A stretch of 5,987 nt of DNA from JAIXWP01 sp046309775 (GCA_046309775.1 JBKCOM010000102.1:1-5987); one strand, 5' to 3'. Shown: positions 1 through 5,470, counted from the first letter of the stretch. Notes: generated by a model from the letters alone, not told the origin. Made by a program: numbers and translations.

Positions 1-36
1 ACACTTTTTCCACATTGGGCAATGGTTCATCCGTAG
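1..36 (+). CDS. Group II intron reverse transcriptase/maturase, C-terminal tail (partial)
   Basis: Frame 1 reads TLFPHWAMVHP followed by TAG at 34-36. Many bacterial group II intron-encoded proteins end in a short tail with an F-x-H-W motif, and the stop falls 28 nt before domain V, where the ORF in domain IV normally ends. Only 11 codons are visible, so the call rests mainly on position next to a well-formed domain V. The full protein would carry reverse transcriptase and maturase domains, which help the intron splice and reinsert into DNA. Sequence to the left is needed to confirm it. Confidence 0.6.
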   Translation, partial: TLFPHWAMVHP

Positions 37-64
37 TTTTTACTACATTAGTGACTGAACAAGA

Positions 65-100
65 AAAGCCGTATGAAGGGAGACCTTCAAGTACGGTTTT
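65..100 (+). ncRNA. Group II intron domain V catalytic hairpin
   Basis: Nine base pairs join 65-73 to 92-100, including the catalytic AGC triad at 67-69. A T74-G91 wobble follows, then the two-nucleotide bulge A89-A90. A five-pair upper stem (75-79 with 84-88) is capped by the GNRA tetraloop GAGA at 80-83. This is the near-universal shape of domain V, the metal-binding catalytic core of the ribozyme, and every diagnostic part is present. Confidence 0.93.
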
Positions 101-102
101 GT

Positions 103-139
103 GAGAACGCAGGGGTGAAATTCCCTTGCGTGACTCGAT
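103..139 (+). ncRNA. Group II intron domain VI with branch-point A133 and 3' splice site
   Basis: The basal stem GAG (103-105) pairs with CTC (134-136). A106 faces G132 and A133, where A133 is the likely bulged branch-point adenosine. The upper stem 107-115 pairs with 123-131 (one G-T wobble) around a 7-nt loop. The predicted intron end is T139. During splicing the 2'-OH of A133 would attack the 5' splice site to form a lariat. Confidence 0.85.
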
Positions 140-155
140 TAACCTCAACCGTAAA

Positions 156-968
156 GTGATACGACATCTATTAATATTTGGATTATTTCTACTGACAAAT
201 CATTTGCTCGGACAGTCAACGATTTTAATTCAGGATGCAGTCCATAAAGAAATCATTGAATATGAGATGTCAGGTAGTTGGAATCAGGATGACAAGCAAC
301 TGTTCCTCGATGCTGACGGGCAGTATTTTGGAAAGTGTATGACCATTGACCTCAAAAGCAAAGTGGACAGCGCTATTTGGCTCTATCTAGTAAATGGGCT
401 AATGCTGATGTGTGAAGACACTGCTACTCAGGACATGATTATAACCAAACCGATTTATGTTAAACTTGAGCCGAAAAAATCTAAAACGGTTCAACTGTAT
501 GCTATGTGTTCTGAAATTCATGATGGTATTCCTCACAAACTGACAAAATATAAGTTTGGAGACATGGCCGACAACAATCTGGTAGCAATTACAAATGCGA
601 TCAATGACATGTTTATGCATAACGTAGTTGGGCAAGGAGCGGTTTGGGCATATACAGACAATGCAACAGAAGAAGATATTCGTAAATATGGCGCAACAGA
701 CGCATCCATCGAGTTGACAATTCAAGTTCTTAATAGGGCTGGCGTGTCTACACAACTCAATCCTACCTCCCAACCGACAGCAGACACAAACACTACAATT
801 ATCCAAGCAGATATCGTTCCGGCAGTGACTTCAAACAAGAATATTATTTCTCTTGACGCTTATATTGTTTACAGCGCTGGAGGTGTTCTTTTAATTCTTC
901 TCGGATCAACAGTGTTTCTCTTATTAAGAAGAAGAAATACCAAACAAGACAAACAAACCGAGACATGA
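156..968 (+). CDS. Secreted type I membrane protein of unknown function, adjacent to or split by the intron
   Basis: I do not recognise a named family. A signal peptide is clear (basic IRH, then a hydrophobic run through FGLFLLTNHLLGQ), with likely cleavage near the GQ. A soluble domain of about 200 residues follows. Near the C terminus a single membrane helix (about 865-925) is followed by a basic RRRNTKQDK tail, so the bulk should face the periplasm or outside. The domain contains the motifs VQLYAMC, GQGAVWAYTDN and EDIRKYGA. The start is uncertain. The frame is open leftward to a TTG at 126 inside intron domain VI, which cannot be the native start. GTG at 156 gives a good signal peptide. 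Alternatively, the residues NLNRK before it (141-155) belong to the protein and the true start lies in the 5' exon beyond the intron. The stop overlaps the ATG of the next ORF (ATGA), suggesting translational coupling. Confidence 0.75.
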   Translation: MIRHLLIFGLFLLTNHLLGQSTILIQDAVHKEIIEYEMSGSWNQDDKQLFLDADGQYFGKCMTIDLKSKVDSAIWLYLVNGLMLMCEDTATQDMIITKPIYVKLEPKKSKTVQLYAMCSEIHDGIPHKLTKYKFGDMADNNLVAITNAINDMFMHNVVGQGAVWAYTDNATEEDIRKYGATDASIELTIQVLNRAGVSTQLNPTSQPTADTNTTIIQADIVPAVTSNKNIISLDAYIVYSAGGVLLILLGSTVFLLLRRRNTKQDKQTET

Positions 969-1027
969 AACCACCAGGCTCTGATAAAACTACTTTTTTC
1001 AGTAAGCTAGCAAGGAGATTGATTTGA
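965..1027 (+). pseudogene. 5' fragment of a translationally coupled gene, truncated at the repeat
   Basis: ATG at 965 overlaps the TGA of the preceding gene (ATGA) and opens a 20-codon frame, MKPPGSDKTTFFSKLARRLI, ending in TGA at 1025-1027. The overlap is typical of coupled operon genes, and the polar, basic sequence looks like the cytoplasmic start of a membrane protein. The reading frame stops within 10 bases of the point where the 157-bp direct repeat begins (1018). The simplest inference is that a longer gene was cut when the repeat or its neighbouring DNA joined here. Family cannot be assigned from 20 residues; a genuine microprotein is possible but less likely. Confidence 0.5.
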
Positions 1028-1174
1028 ATTTCCTGTTTGTTCTTTAATCTTACCTATGCTCAATCCCGAGAGCTATCGGGATTTGGGATTCGATAAACGG
1101 AGTAACGAAAATTCGATTATTTTTATGACTTGAATAATGAACATAAGACTGATGTTTATTTTCACACCCGTGAG
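1018..1174 (+). repeat. 157-bp intergenic direct repeat, copy 1
   Basis: Aligns without gaps to 3982-4138 (offset 2964), with about 14 differences by hand count, roughly 91% identity. It contains a hairpin at 1062-1083. Both copies lie between genes and both are followed about 75 bases later by the start codon of an exported protein (1248 and 4210). A shorter similarity (AGTGGC at 1192-1197 and 4155-4160, then TTTTATTA at 1223 and 4163) suggests homology continues, gapped, toward the start codons. It is non-coding on the plus strand; open frames on the minus strand are conserved only because the DNA is. It may belong to a genome-wide interspersed family, which cannot be tested here. Confidence 0.93.
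1062..1083 (+). repeat. Inverted repeat (hairpin) inside repeat copy 1
   Basis: AATCCCGA (1062-1069) and TCGGGATT (1076-1083) are perfect 8-bp complementary arms around a six-base loop, GAGCTA. The pattern CCCGA-AGCT-TCGGG is common in intergenic DNA of Bacteroidota. There is no T-tract, so it is not a standard intrinsic terminator. In copy 2 (4026-4047) one arm carries a C-to-G change that breaks one pair. Confidence 0.85.
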
Positions 1175-1247
1175 CTATAGGGTCTGGCGTTAGTGGCATA
1201 TTTGACGACAATTGCGGACGAATTTTATTAATTAAATTAGAAGCACT

Positions 1248-1943
1248 ATGATAAATCAATTACGAGTAGTATGTGGACTTTTTTTTCTCTTGTTGGTAGG
1301 CTGTATTTCAGAAGAAACTCAAAATGCTGCTGCACAAGCCGCATCGACTATTAGAGCCAAAAAGTATAAAGTTGGCAAGGGTACTTCTGCTAGAACTGGC
1401 GAAGGAAGCTATGTGAGTTTGAATATAGAGTTTAGTGACTTTGACGGTTTACAAGATGGTTACGACAACGAGAAGTTAAGCTCAGTAGCAGCTTTAGTTT
1501 TCTTTAGAAATCTCAAACCGAATGAATATTCGGGTGTTGACAAAATTCAAGTGAGAATCAACCGAGAAAATTCGACAGAGGAAACACTTTATGATATCAA
1601 GCAATTGATTGAGGCTGAGAGTTATTTTAAAGTGGCAACAAATTTAATTACCAGTTTCCACGAAAAATCAATTCCTGCAATGCAAGCATGTATTGACACG
1701 ACTATTATTGATGTGAGCTCGCAGCAGGAAATTATGAAAGCATTTGCCCAACTCGATTCTGCTTATGGACAATTCAATAACCATATTTTTACAGCATTCA
1801 AGTTTACAGAAACAACTGAGGAGAATATTCCTGTATTTGTAACATGGTGTGAATTTCAGCGCAACAGTGCTACGACAGACTTGAAGCTTATTTTAAATAC
1901 ATCTACTGATAAAGTTATTTTCATTGGTGACAGCGAGGAATAA
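1248..1943 (+). CDS. Lipoprotein of unknown function (231 aa)
   Basis: The N terminus is a lipoprotein signal: a short positive region, the hydrophobic run LFFLLLVG, and lipobox LVGC with the acylated Cys at residue 19. The residues after it, ISEET, are acidic, as in export signals that send lipoproteins to the cell surface in some Bacteroidota; surface display is inference. The mature part is a mix of predicted strand (VSLNIEFSDFDGLQ, about residues 56-69) and helix (about 115-185). No catalytic motif or named domain is recognisable. It lies directly after repeat copy 1 and ends 13 bp before a gene fragment homologous to the small protein at 4210-4541. Its presence at this point may therefore be the result of an insertion into, or replacement of, the front of that small gene. 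Confidence 0.85.
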   Translation: MINQLRVVCGLFFLLLVGCISEETQNAAAQAASTIRAKKYKVGKGTSARTGEGSYVSLNIEFSDFDGLQDGYDNEKLSSVAALVFFRNLKPNEYSGVDKIQVRINRENSTEETLYDIKQLIEAESYFKVATNLITSFHEKSIPAMQACIDTTIIDVSSQQEIMKAFAQLDSAYGQFNNHIFTAFKFTETTEENIPVFVTWCEFQRNSATTDLKLILNTSTDKVIFIGDSEE

Positions 1944-1955
1944 CAAGCCAGTTGT

Positions 1956-2138
1956 GGTAATTGGATTTTACACAAAGAATAAAGACCTTTTGTCAAAGGA
2001 TAAAAATATTGAGAAGTACATTAAAATGAAGTACAAAGGGACGCTAAAAGACTATATTGAAAAAAATACTTAACTCGTTACTCTCCTCGTCAATATGAAT
2101 ATATCCAATACAATCATTAGGCTTTTGACGTTCAAATT
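1956..2138 (+). repeat. Segmental duplication B, copy 1 (partner 4424-4606)
   Basis: An ungapped match at offset 2468, with about 13 differences in 183 bases by hand count, roughly 93% identity. It covers the end of the small secreted protein gene, the intergenic gap and the first 15 codons of the six-TM gene. A further match continues at a different offset (2010) from 2593 onward, after a deletion in the partner copy. Confidence 0.92.
1957..2073 (+). pseudogene. 3' fragment of the small secreted protein gene (copy 1)
   Basis: The frame beginning GTA ATT GGA encodes 38 residues and stops at TAA 2071-2073. It matches the C-terminal 38 residues of the protein ending at 4541, with three amino-acid changes (G/E, Y/D, T/A). 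Similarity starts abruptly at 1956 (partner 4424), so the first two-thirds of the gene, including start and signal peptide, are absent. The DNA match continues past the stop into the next gene, showing that both genes were copied together. There is no start codon of its own at the junction, so it is unlikely to be expressed as a separate protein. Confidence 0.85.
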
Positions 2139-2769
2139 GACGAGAGATGAAATGTTGCAATTCAACAGAAAACATTTCATTGCCGGCCTTATTGGAACAT
2201 GGATTGTTGGAATCGGTCGTTATTGGGACGATTCGGGTGCAAGTGTTTTACAACATTTGGGCTTGGGGTCGGTTATTTACATATTTGTTTTGGCGGGTTT
2301 TGTTTGGCTTATATTAAAGCCATTTCAGGTAGACAAGTGGAAGTATAAAACGGTATTGACATTTATAGGGATGACATCTTTTCCCGCAATATTTTATGCA
2401 ATTCCTGTAGAATTGTTCTTTTCAATAAAGACGGCGAATACTATGAATGTCTGGTTTCTAGCAATAGTGGCAGCATGGAGACTTGGGCTTCTTTACTATT
2501 TTCTAAAGGAATTTACACGATTGAGTATTGGGAATATTCTAACAGTCACATTAATGCCAATTTGCTTGATCATTTCAACATTAACGGTACTGAATTTACA
2601 TCGTGTAGTGTTTAATATTATGGGTGGAATGAGGAATCCGACACCTCACGATAGTTCCTACGTTTTTCTTATGTTCTTGACCGGCATTTCAATGATATTG
2701 ACTATACCTTTATTGATCGCTTACGGTGTGGGAATTTATAACAATAGAAAGAAGCGCGAAAACGATTAA
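2095..2769 (+). CDS. Six-transmembrane integral membrane protein of unknown function (224 aa)
   Basis: Hydrophobic segments lie at about residues 28-41, 56-75, 87-109, 118-138, 147-167 and 188-213, ending in a basic RKKRE tail, so both termini are probably cytoplasmic. The most distinctive part is in and after the first helix: GTWIVGIGRYWDD, then QHLGLGS. Later features are TSFPAIFYAIPVE and NVWFLAIVAAWR. The motif-rich first half looks like a conserved family of uncharacterised bacterial membrane proteins, but I cannot name it and see no transporter or enzyme signature. The ATG start is supported by the second copy at 4563, which keeps the same start and the next 14 codons with few changes. 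The gene sits 21 bp after the small-protein fragment, probably an ancestral operon pair. Confidence 0.82.
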   Translation: MNISNTIIRLLTFKLTRDEMLQFNRKHFIAGLIGTWIVGIGRYWDDSGASVLQHLGLGSVIYIFVLAGFVWLILKPFQVDKWKYKTVLTFIGMTSFPAIFYAIPVELFFSIKTANTMNVWFLAIVAAWRLGLLYYFLKEFTRLSIGNILTVTLMPICLIISTLTVLNLHRVVFNIMGGMRNPTPHDSSYVFLMFLTGISMILTIPLLIAYGVGIYNNRKKREND

Positions 2770-2857
2770 AGTGATTATATTCGAAACTGATAGCCGCTGA
2801 TAAAACATGCAAATCAACCGCTAAAAGAAGGGGTTATAAATAAAAACGTGAAGTAGA

Positions 2858-3961
2858 ATGAAAATAAAAACAGACGGACAGTACAATTTGATTCTGTGCT
2901 TCACGATTTTGATTGTCGCGGCAGTCTCGTGTAATAGTAGAAGTCAATCAAGTAAGGAAAATCATATTGTAGAGGCTAGAACGGACAAGGAATTACTGAA
3001 GTTCACATCAGGTGTGCGCGCAATATTGGAGGATAGCAAGGGGAATATTTGGTTTGGTAGTTACAACGAAGGAGCGTGTTTGCTTCGTAACGGAAAACTC
3101 CAGTACTTCACAAAGGAAAATGGGTTAAGTGACAATCAAGTAAGAAATATTTATGAAGACAAAAATGGTATCATTTGGTTTGAATGTGGGATAGGCATAA
3201 GCACTTATGATGGTAGAAAAATATCCGTATACAAAGAAAGAAATTATGATTCAATTGATGAATGGAAATTAAATTATAGTGATCTGTGGTTTAAAGGTGA
3301 TGAAACCGTTGGCTATAATAAACTCGAAGGGACGCCCGGTGTGTATCAATATGATGGACAAAAGCTTTGTTATCGCACATTTACTGTTATGGCAAAATTG
3401 GAGCAAGGGAGTGACTATTCAATTTCAACAAATTTTGTAAGAAGTAAAAATGGAACGGTTTGGTTTGGGACTTATGGTGCTTTGATTGGATACAATGGTG
3501 AGCAATTTAAAATGTTTAATAATGACTCATTAGGCTTTAATGGCACAACTGAATATTTGCATATTCGAAGCATAATGGAAGACAGCAAGGGTAATCTATG
3601 GATTGGAAATAACAGCGGGGGTAGCACAATTGGGGGCATTGGAGTATTGAAATATGATGGTAAAAAGTTTATCCCATTTACAAAACAACAAAAGTTAAGA
3701 AAGGAAGACACCAATGGTAATTCCTTGGATAGAGTTTTTTCTATTGGTGAAGATGCCGAAGGGAATATTTGGTTTGGAACTGTGGAGTCTGGTGTATGGA
3801 GATACGATGGTAATTCCGTGAAAAATTATACTAAGGCGGATGGCCTCGATGGTGACATGACTTGGATTATTTACAAAAGCAAAACAGGTGAATTGTGGTT
3901 TGGCGGAGGTCCCAATGGTGTGTATCGATTCAATGGACAGTCATTTGAAAGAAAGTTTTAA
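2858..3961 (+). CDS. Lipoprotein with a seven-bladed two-component-regulator-type propeller
   Basis: A lipoprotein signal with Cys at residue 25 (AAVSC) precedes repeats of the Reg_prop (two-component regulator propeller) type. Each blade carries the pattern E-D-x-x-G-x-x-W-F-G or a variant, followed by a Y-D/N-G-x-x-F strand. The key tryptophans fall at about residues 65, 107, 144, 202, 248, 305 and 347, giving seven blades, enough to close one propeller. Blade 3 (W144, WFKG) is the most diverged. In known proteins such propellers form the periplasmic sensor of hybrid histidine kinases, usually as two propellers plus a Y_Y_Y domain and a kinase. Here the protein ends right after blade 7, with no transmembrane, kinase or DNA-binding part. 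It is therefore a free-standing lipid-anchored propeller, probably for ligand or protein binding (inference). No binding partner is evident nearby. Confidence 0.88.
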   Translation: MKIKTDGQYNLILCFTILIVAAVSCNSRSQSSKENHIVEARTDKELLKFTSGVRAILEDSKGNIWFGSYNEGACLLRNGKLQYFTKENGLSDNQVRNIYEDKNGIIWFECGIGISTYDGRKISVYKERNYDSIDEWKLNYSDLWFKGDETVGYNKLEGTPGVYQYDGQKLCYRTFTVMAKLEQGSDYSISTNFVRSKNGTVWFGTYGALIGYNGEQFKMFNNDSLGFNGTTEYLHIRSIMEDSKGNLWIGNNSGGSTIGGIGVLKYDGKKFIPFTKQQKLRKEDTNGNSLDRVFSIGEDAEGNIWFGTVESGVWRYDGNSVKNYTKADGLDGDMTWIIYKSKTGELWFGGGPNGVYRFNGQSFERKF

Positions 3962-3981
3962 GTATGAGTACAAATACTCTA

Positions 3982-4138
3982 ATTGATTCAAATTTCATGA
4001 TTGTTCTTTAATCTTACCTATGCTCAATCCCGAGAGCTATGGGGATTTGGGATTCGGTAAACAGAGTAATGAAAATTCGATTATTTTTATGACTTGAAAA
4101 ATGAGCATAAGACTGATGTTTGTTATCACAACCGTGAA
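3982..4138 (+). repeat. 157-bp intergenic direct repeat, copy 2
   Basis: Partner of 1018-1174 at a constant offset of 2964. It begins 21 bases after the propeller gene stop. The hairpin arms at 4026-4047 are imperfect, TCCCGA against TGGGGA. With copy 1 it brackets the three intact genes of the left module. Recombination between the two copies would delete 2964 bp, or release it as a circle. Confidence 0.93.
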
Positions 4139-4209
4139 ACGTCCGATTTGATGCAGTGGCCGTTTTATTAACGAATCTAATAATAGTAAAAAACAAAATT
4201 TAATTTAAA

Positions 4210-4541
4210 ATGAAAACAATTGCTTTGACACTAACTCTAGCCATTATTTCAAATGATTGACAGGTAGTCCTAATGTTAGTATAGATATCAAGCCAGAGAT
4301 AGTCACTTTTGTGGGAGATACACCTGAATTATTATTGATATTTATGGGTGGCTGGGCGAAATATTCTTTGGAATCAAAAGACTTCAAGAATAAGATTGGC
4401 GGAAGCACGGCCGGAATAGAAGCGGTAATTGAATTTTACACAAAGAATAAAGACCTTTTGTCAAAGGATAAAAATATTGAGAAGTACATTAAAATGAAGG
4501 ACAAAGGGACGCTAAAAGACTATATTGAAAAAAATGCCTAA
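4210..4541 (+). pseudogene. Small secreted protein gene of unknown family, frameshifted after the signal peptide
   Basis: ATG at 4210 opens MKTIALTLTLAIISND, a typical signal-peptide start, and hits TGA at 4258-4260. A second open frame starts at the overlapping TTG 4257 and runs to TAA 4539-4541 (94 residues), with no signal of its own. A single-base slip near 4255-4260 would join them into one exported protein of about 110 residues. The mature part begins SPNVSIDIKPE, has a hydrophobic patch around PELLLIFMGGWAKYSL and ends in a lysine-rich helical region. Its last 38 residues recur at 1957-2073. I do not recognise the family. The alternatives are a real TTG start making a cytoplasmic 94-residue protein, or a sequencing error at the junction. 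If the longer reading is right, the gene is an exported protein recently inactivated. Confidence 0.7.
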
Positions 4542-4606
4542 CTTGATTATCTCCTCGTCAATATGAATATATTGAATACAATCATCAGGCTTTTGACATT
4601 TAAATT
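4424..4606 (+). repeat. Segmental duplication B, copy 2 (partner 1956-2138)
   Basis: Matches 1956-2138 at offset 2468. At 4603-4606 (AATT) the match jumps to offset 2010 and resumes with 2593-2656. This shows that 458 bp of the six-TM gene have been removed from this copy. Confidence 0.92.
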
Positions 4607-4675
4607 TACATCGTGTAGTGTTTAATATTATGGTTGAGTGAGGAATCCGACACCGCATGATAGCCAGCGAGTCTT
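4563..4675 (+). pseudogene. Remnant of the six-TM membrane protein gene (copy 2)
   Basis: ATG at 4563 opens MNILNTIIRLLTFKF, nearly the same as the start of the intact protein at 2095. The sequence then jumps to DNA equivalent to 2593 onward in the intact gene. The missing 458 bp is not a multiple of three, and the frame ends at TAA 4623-4625 after 20 codons. A further one-base loss lies near 4635 (GGTTGAGTGAGG against GGTGGAATGAGG). Similarity fades around 4660-4675. The gene is dead. It supports the order small protein then six-TM protein as the ancestral arrangement. Confidence 0.85.
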
Positions 4676-4703
4676 ATGTGATCGGAATTAAAACAAGAAT
4701 CTT

Positions 4704-5156
4704 ATGAAGGTCCTTTTTTTTGTCTTAATCTATATAATATCAATAAGCGCTTTTGCGCAAGCTACTGATACTACAGAAATAAGAGTTACAGAAATGGGAG
4801 CAAGACCAGCACCGCTTGACTCTGAAGACATTCATGGAGGTGAAACATGGTATGCACTTGGTAATTTTGCTTGGATGGATTTCGTAAAAACTAATATGAA
4901 ATACCCAAAGAGAGCTCTAAAAAAACGCGTACAGGGCACAGTACAAGTGAAGTTTAGGTTAACTCGAAATGGTAAAATAAGATTTATTAGAGTAGTGGGA
5001 AAAAGATTAGGCAAGGGAATGTCCAAAGAGGCCAAACGAATTGTTAAGTTGTCCCAGCATGGAGGATGGTGGATAAAAGAAGATGAAAAAGGAAGAGCAA
5101 AACCTTCTAAAGGAAGAGCGGTGGTGGACTTCAAATTAAACTTTCAGTCAAAATGA
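4704..5156 (+). CDS. Exported protein with a TonB C-terminal-type domain
   Basis: A signal peptide (MKVLFFVLIYIISISAFAQ, cleavage near residue 18-20) is followed by about 45 linker residues. The rest resembles the TonB C-terminal domain: WMDFVKTNMKYPKRA at about residues 57-71, then QGTVQVKFRLTRNGKI, a helix with EAKR, and a final strand VVDFKLNF. The order YP-x-x-A, G-x-V-x-V-x-F, G-x-I matches the family. Classical TonB spans the inner membrane and has a proline-rich linker to reach outer-membrane receptors. This 150-residue protein has only a cleavable signal, so it would be a free periplasmic domain. Such stand-alone domains are common in Bacteroidota, and their role is unclear. The basic charge is notable. 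Its stop codon overlaps the ATG of the GNAT remnant (ATGA), suggesting a former operon. Confidence 0.85.
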   Translation: MKVLFFVLIYIISISAFAQATDTTEIRVTEMGARPAPLDSEDIHGGETWYALGNFAWMDFVKTNMKYPKRALKKRVQGTVQVKFRLTRNGKIRFIRVVGKRLGKGMSKEAKRIVKLSQHGGWWIKEDEKGRAKPSKGRAVVDFKLNFQSK

Positions 5157-5384
5157 AAGTTCAAATAAGGGAATATTTAAAGAGCGACAGACTGGGTTGC
5201 ATAAGCGCTATTGAAACATAGGATTGCCCAAATAAAACTACTTTACCCGAATTTTCCAGTAGTTATTGATACTACTCAGTACTCATTTGGTTTCTTTGAA
5301 AAGTACGGATTTAAAGTAACGAAGATTACAAGCGACTATTATGAAATAGGAATGCACAGATACGATATGATCTTAGAGGTTTAG
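5153..5384 (+). pseudogene. GNAT-family N-acetyltransferase gene remnant with the central part deleted
   Basis: ATG at 5153 overlaps the preceding stop and opens MKVQIREYLKSDRLGCISAI, which looks like the start of a GNAT acetyltransferase; the frame ends at TAG 5219-5221. From 5223, in another frame, an open stretch reads RIAQIKLLYPNFPVVIDT and then FGFFEKYGFKV...RYDMILEV to TAG 5382-5384. This is the characteristic C-terminal part of a GNAT enzyme (F-x-x-x-G-F near the end, then R-Y-D-M). The central section with the acetyl-CoA-binding motif A, roughly 60-80 residues, is missing. The gene is therefore non-functional, with an internal deletion that also shifted the frame. Substrate cannot be told. 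Confidence 0.8.
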
Positions 5385-5470
5385 CTAAGTAATAATGTCG
5401 ATTTAATCTCGATCCGCGAACGTTGCGTAAACCAGAACATATGAAATGGGGAAGGATTTTTTTGCAAATT
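5385..5470. other. Intergenic stretch with no recognisable feature
   Basis: Between the GNAT remnant and the promoter of the regulator gene. It holds no open frame of note, no T-tract terminator and no RNA gene that I can recognise. It ends in a run of T at 5457-5463 just before the operator-like sites. Confidence 0.6.

Larger units (their letters stand above)
1..139 (+). mobile_element. Group II intron, 3' end (partial)
   Basis: The left edge of the window lies inside a group II intron, a self-splicing retroelement that moves by reverse transcription. Seen directly: the tail of an intron-encoded protein ending at 36, then a domain V hairpin (65-100) and a domain VI hairpin (103-136) with an unpaired adenine at 133. 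Bacterial introns usually place the branch-point A 7 or 8 nt from the 3' splice site and end in A-pyrimidine. Here A133 lies 7 nt before an intron end at T139 (CGAT), so the 3' exon should begin at 140. The rest of the ribozyme and the 5' splice site lie outside the window, so the intron class cannot be assigned. The 3' exon leads straight into the membrane-protein gene beginning around 141-156. Confidence 0.9.

Noticed and set aside
126..155. TTG at 126 as the start of the type I membrane protein
   Set aside because: It lies inside domain VI of the group II intron, upstream of the 3' splice site.
399..806. Minus-strand ORF opposite the type I membrane protein
   Set aside because: Shadow of the plus-strand gene; cysteine-rich, low-complexity translation with no recognisable domain.
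1184..1204. GCGTTAG as an integron attC core site
   Set aside because: The following bases do not fit GTTRRRY, there is no paired inverse core, and the second repeat copy lacks it.
1197..1204. CATATTTG as a -7 promoter element for the lipoprotein gene
   Set aside because: One mismatch to TAnnTTTG and no -33 TTG at suitable spacing.
1050..1259. Minus-strand ORF shared between the two 157-bp repeats (with 4014-4196)
   Set aside because: The similarity follows directly from the DNA repeat and hairpin; differences between copies change amino acids as freely as not, and no ribosome site or domain is visible.
3966..3979. GAGTA-CAAA-TACTC hairpin after the propeller gene as terminator
   Set aside because: Only five AT-rich pairs and no T-tract; too weak to call.
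4832..5134. Minus-strand ORF opposite the TonB-domain gene
   Set aside because: Lies wholly within a gene with clear family motifs on the plus strand.
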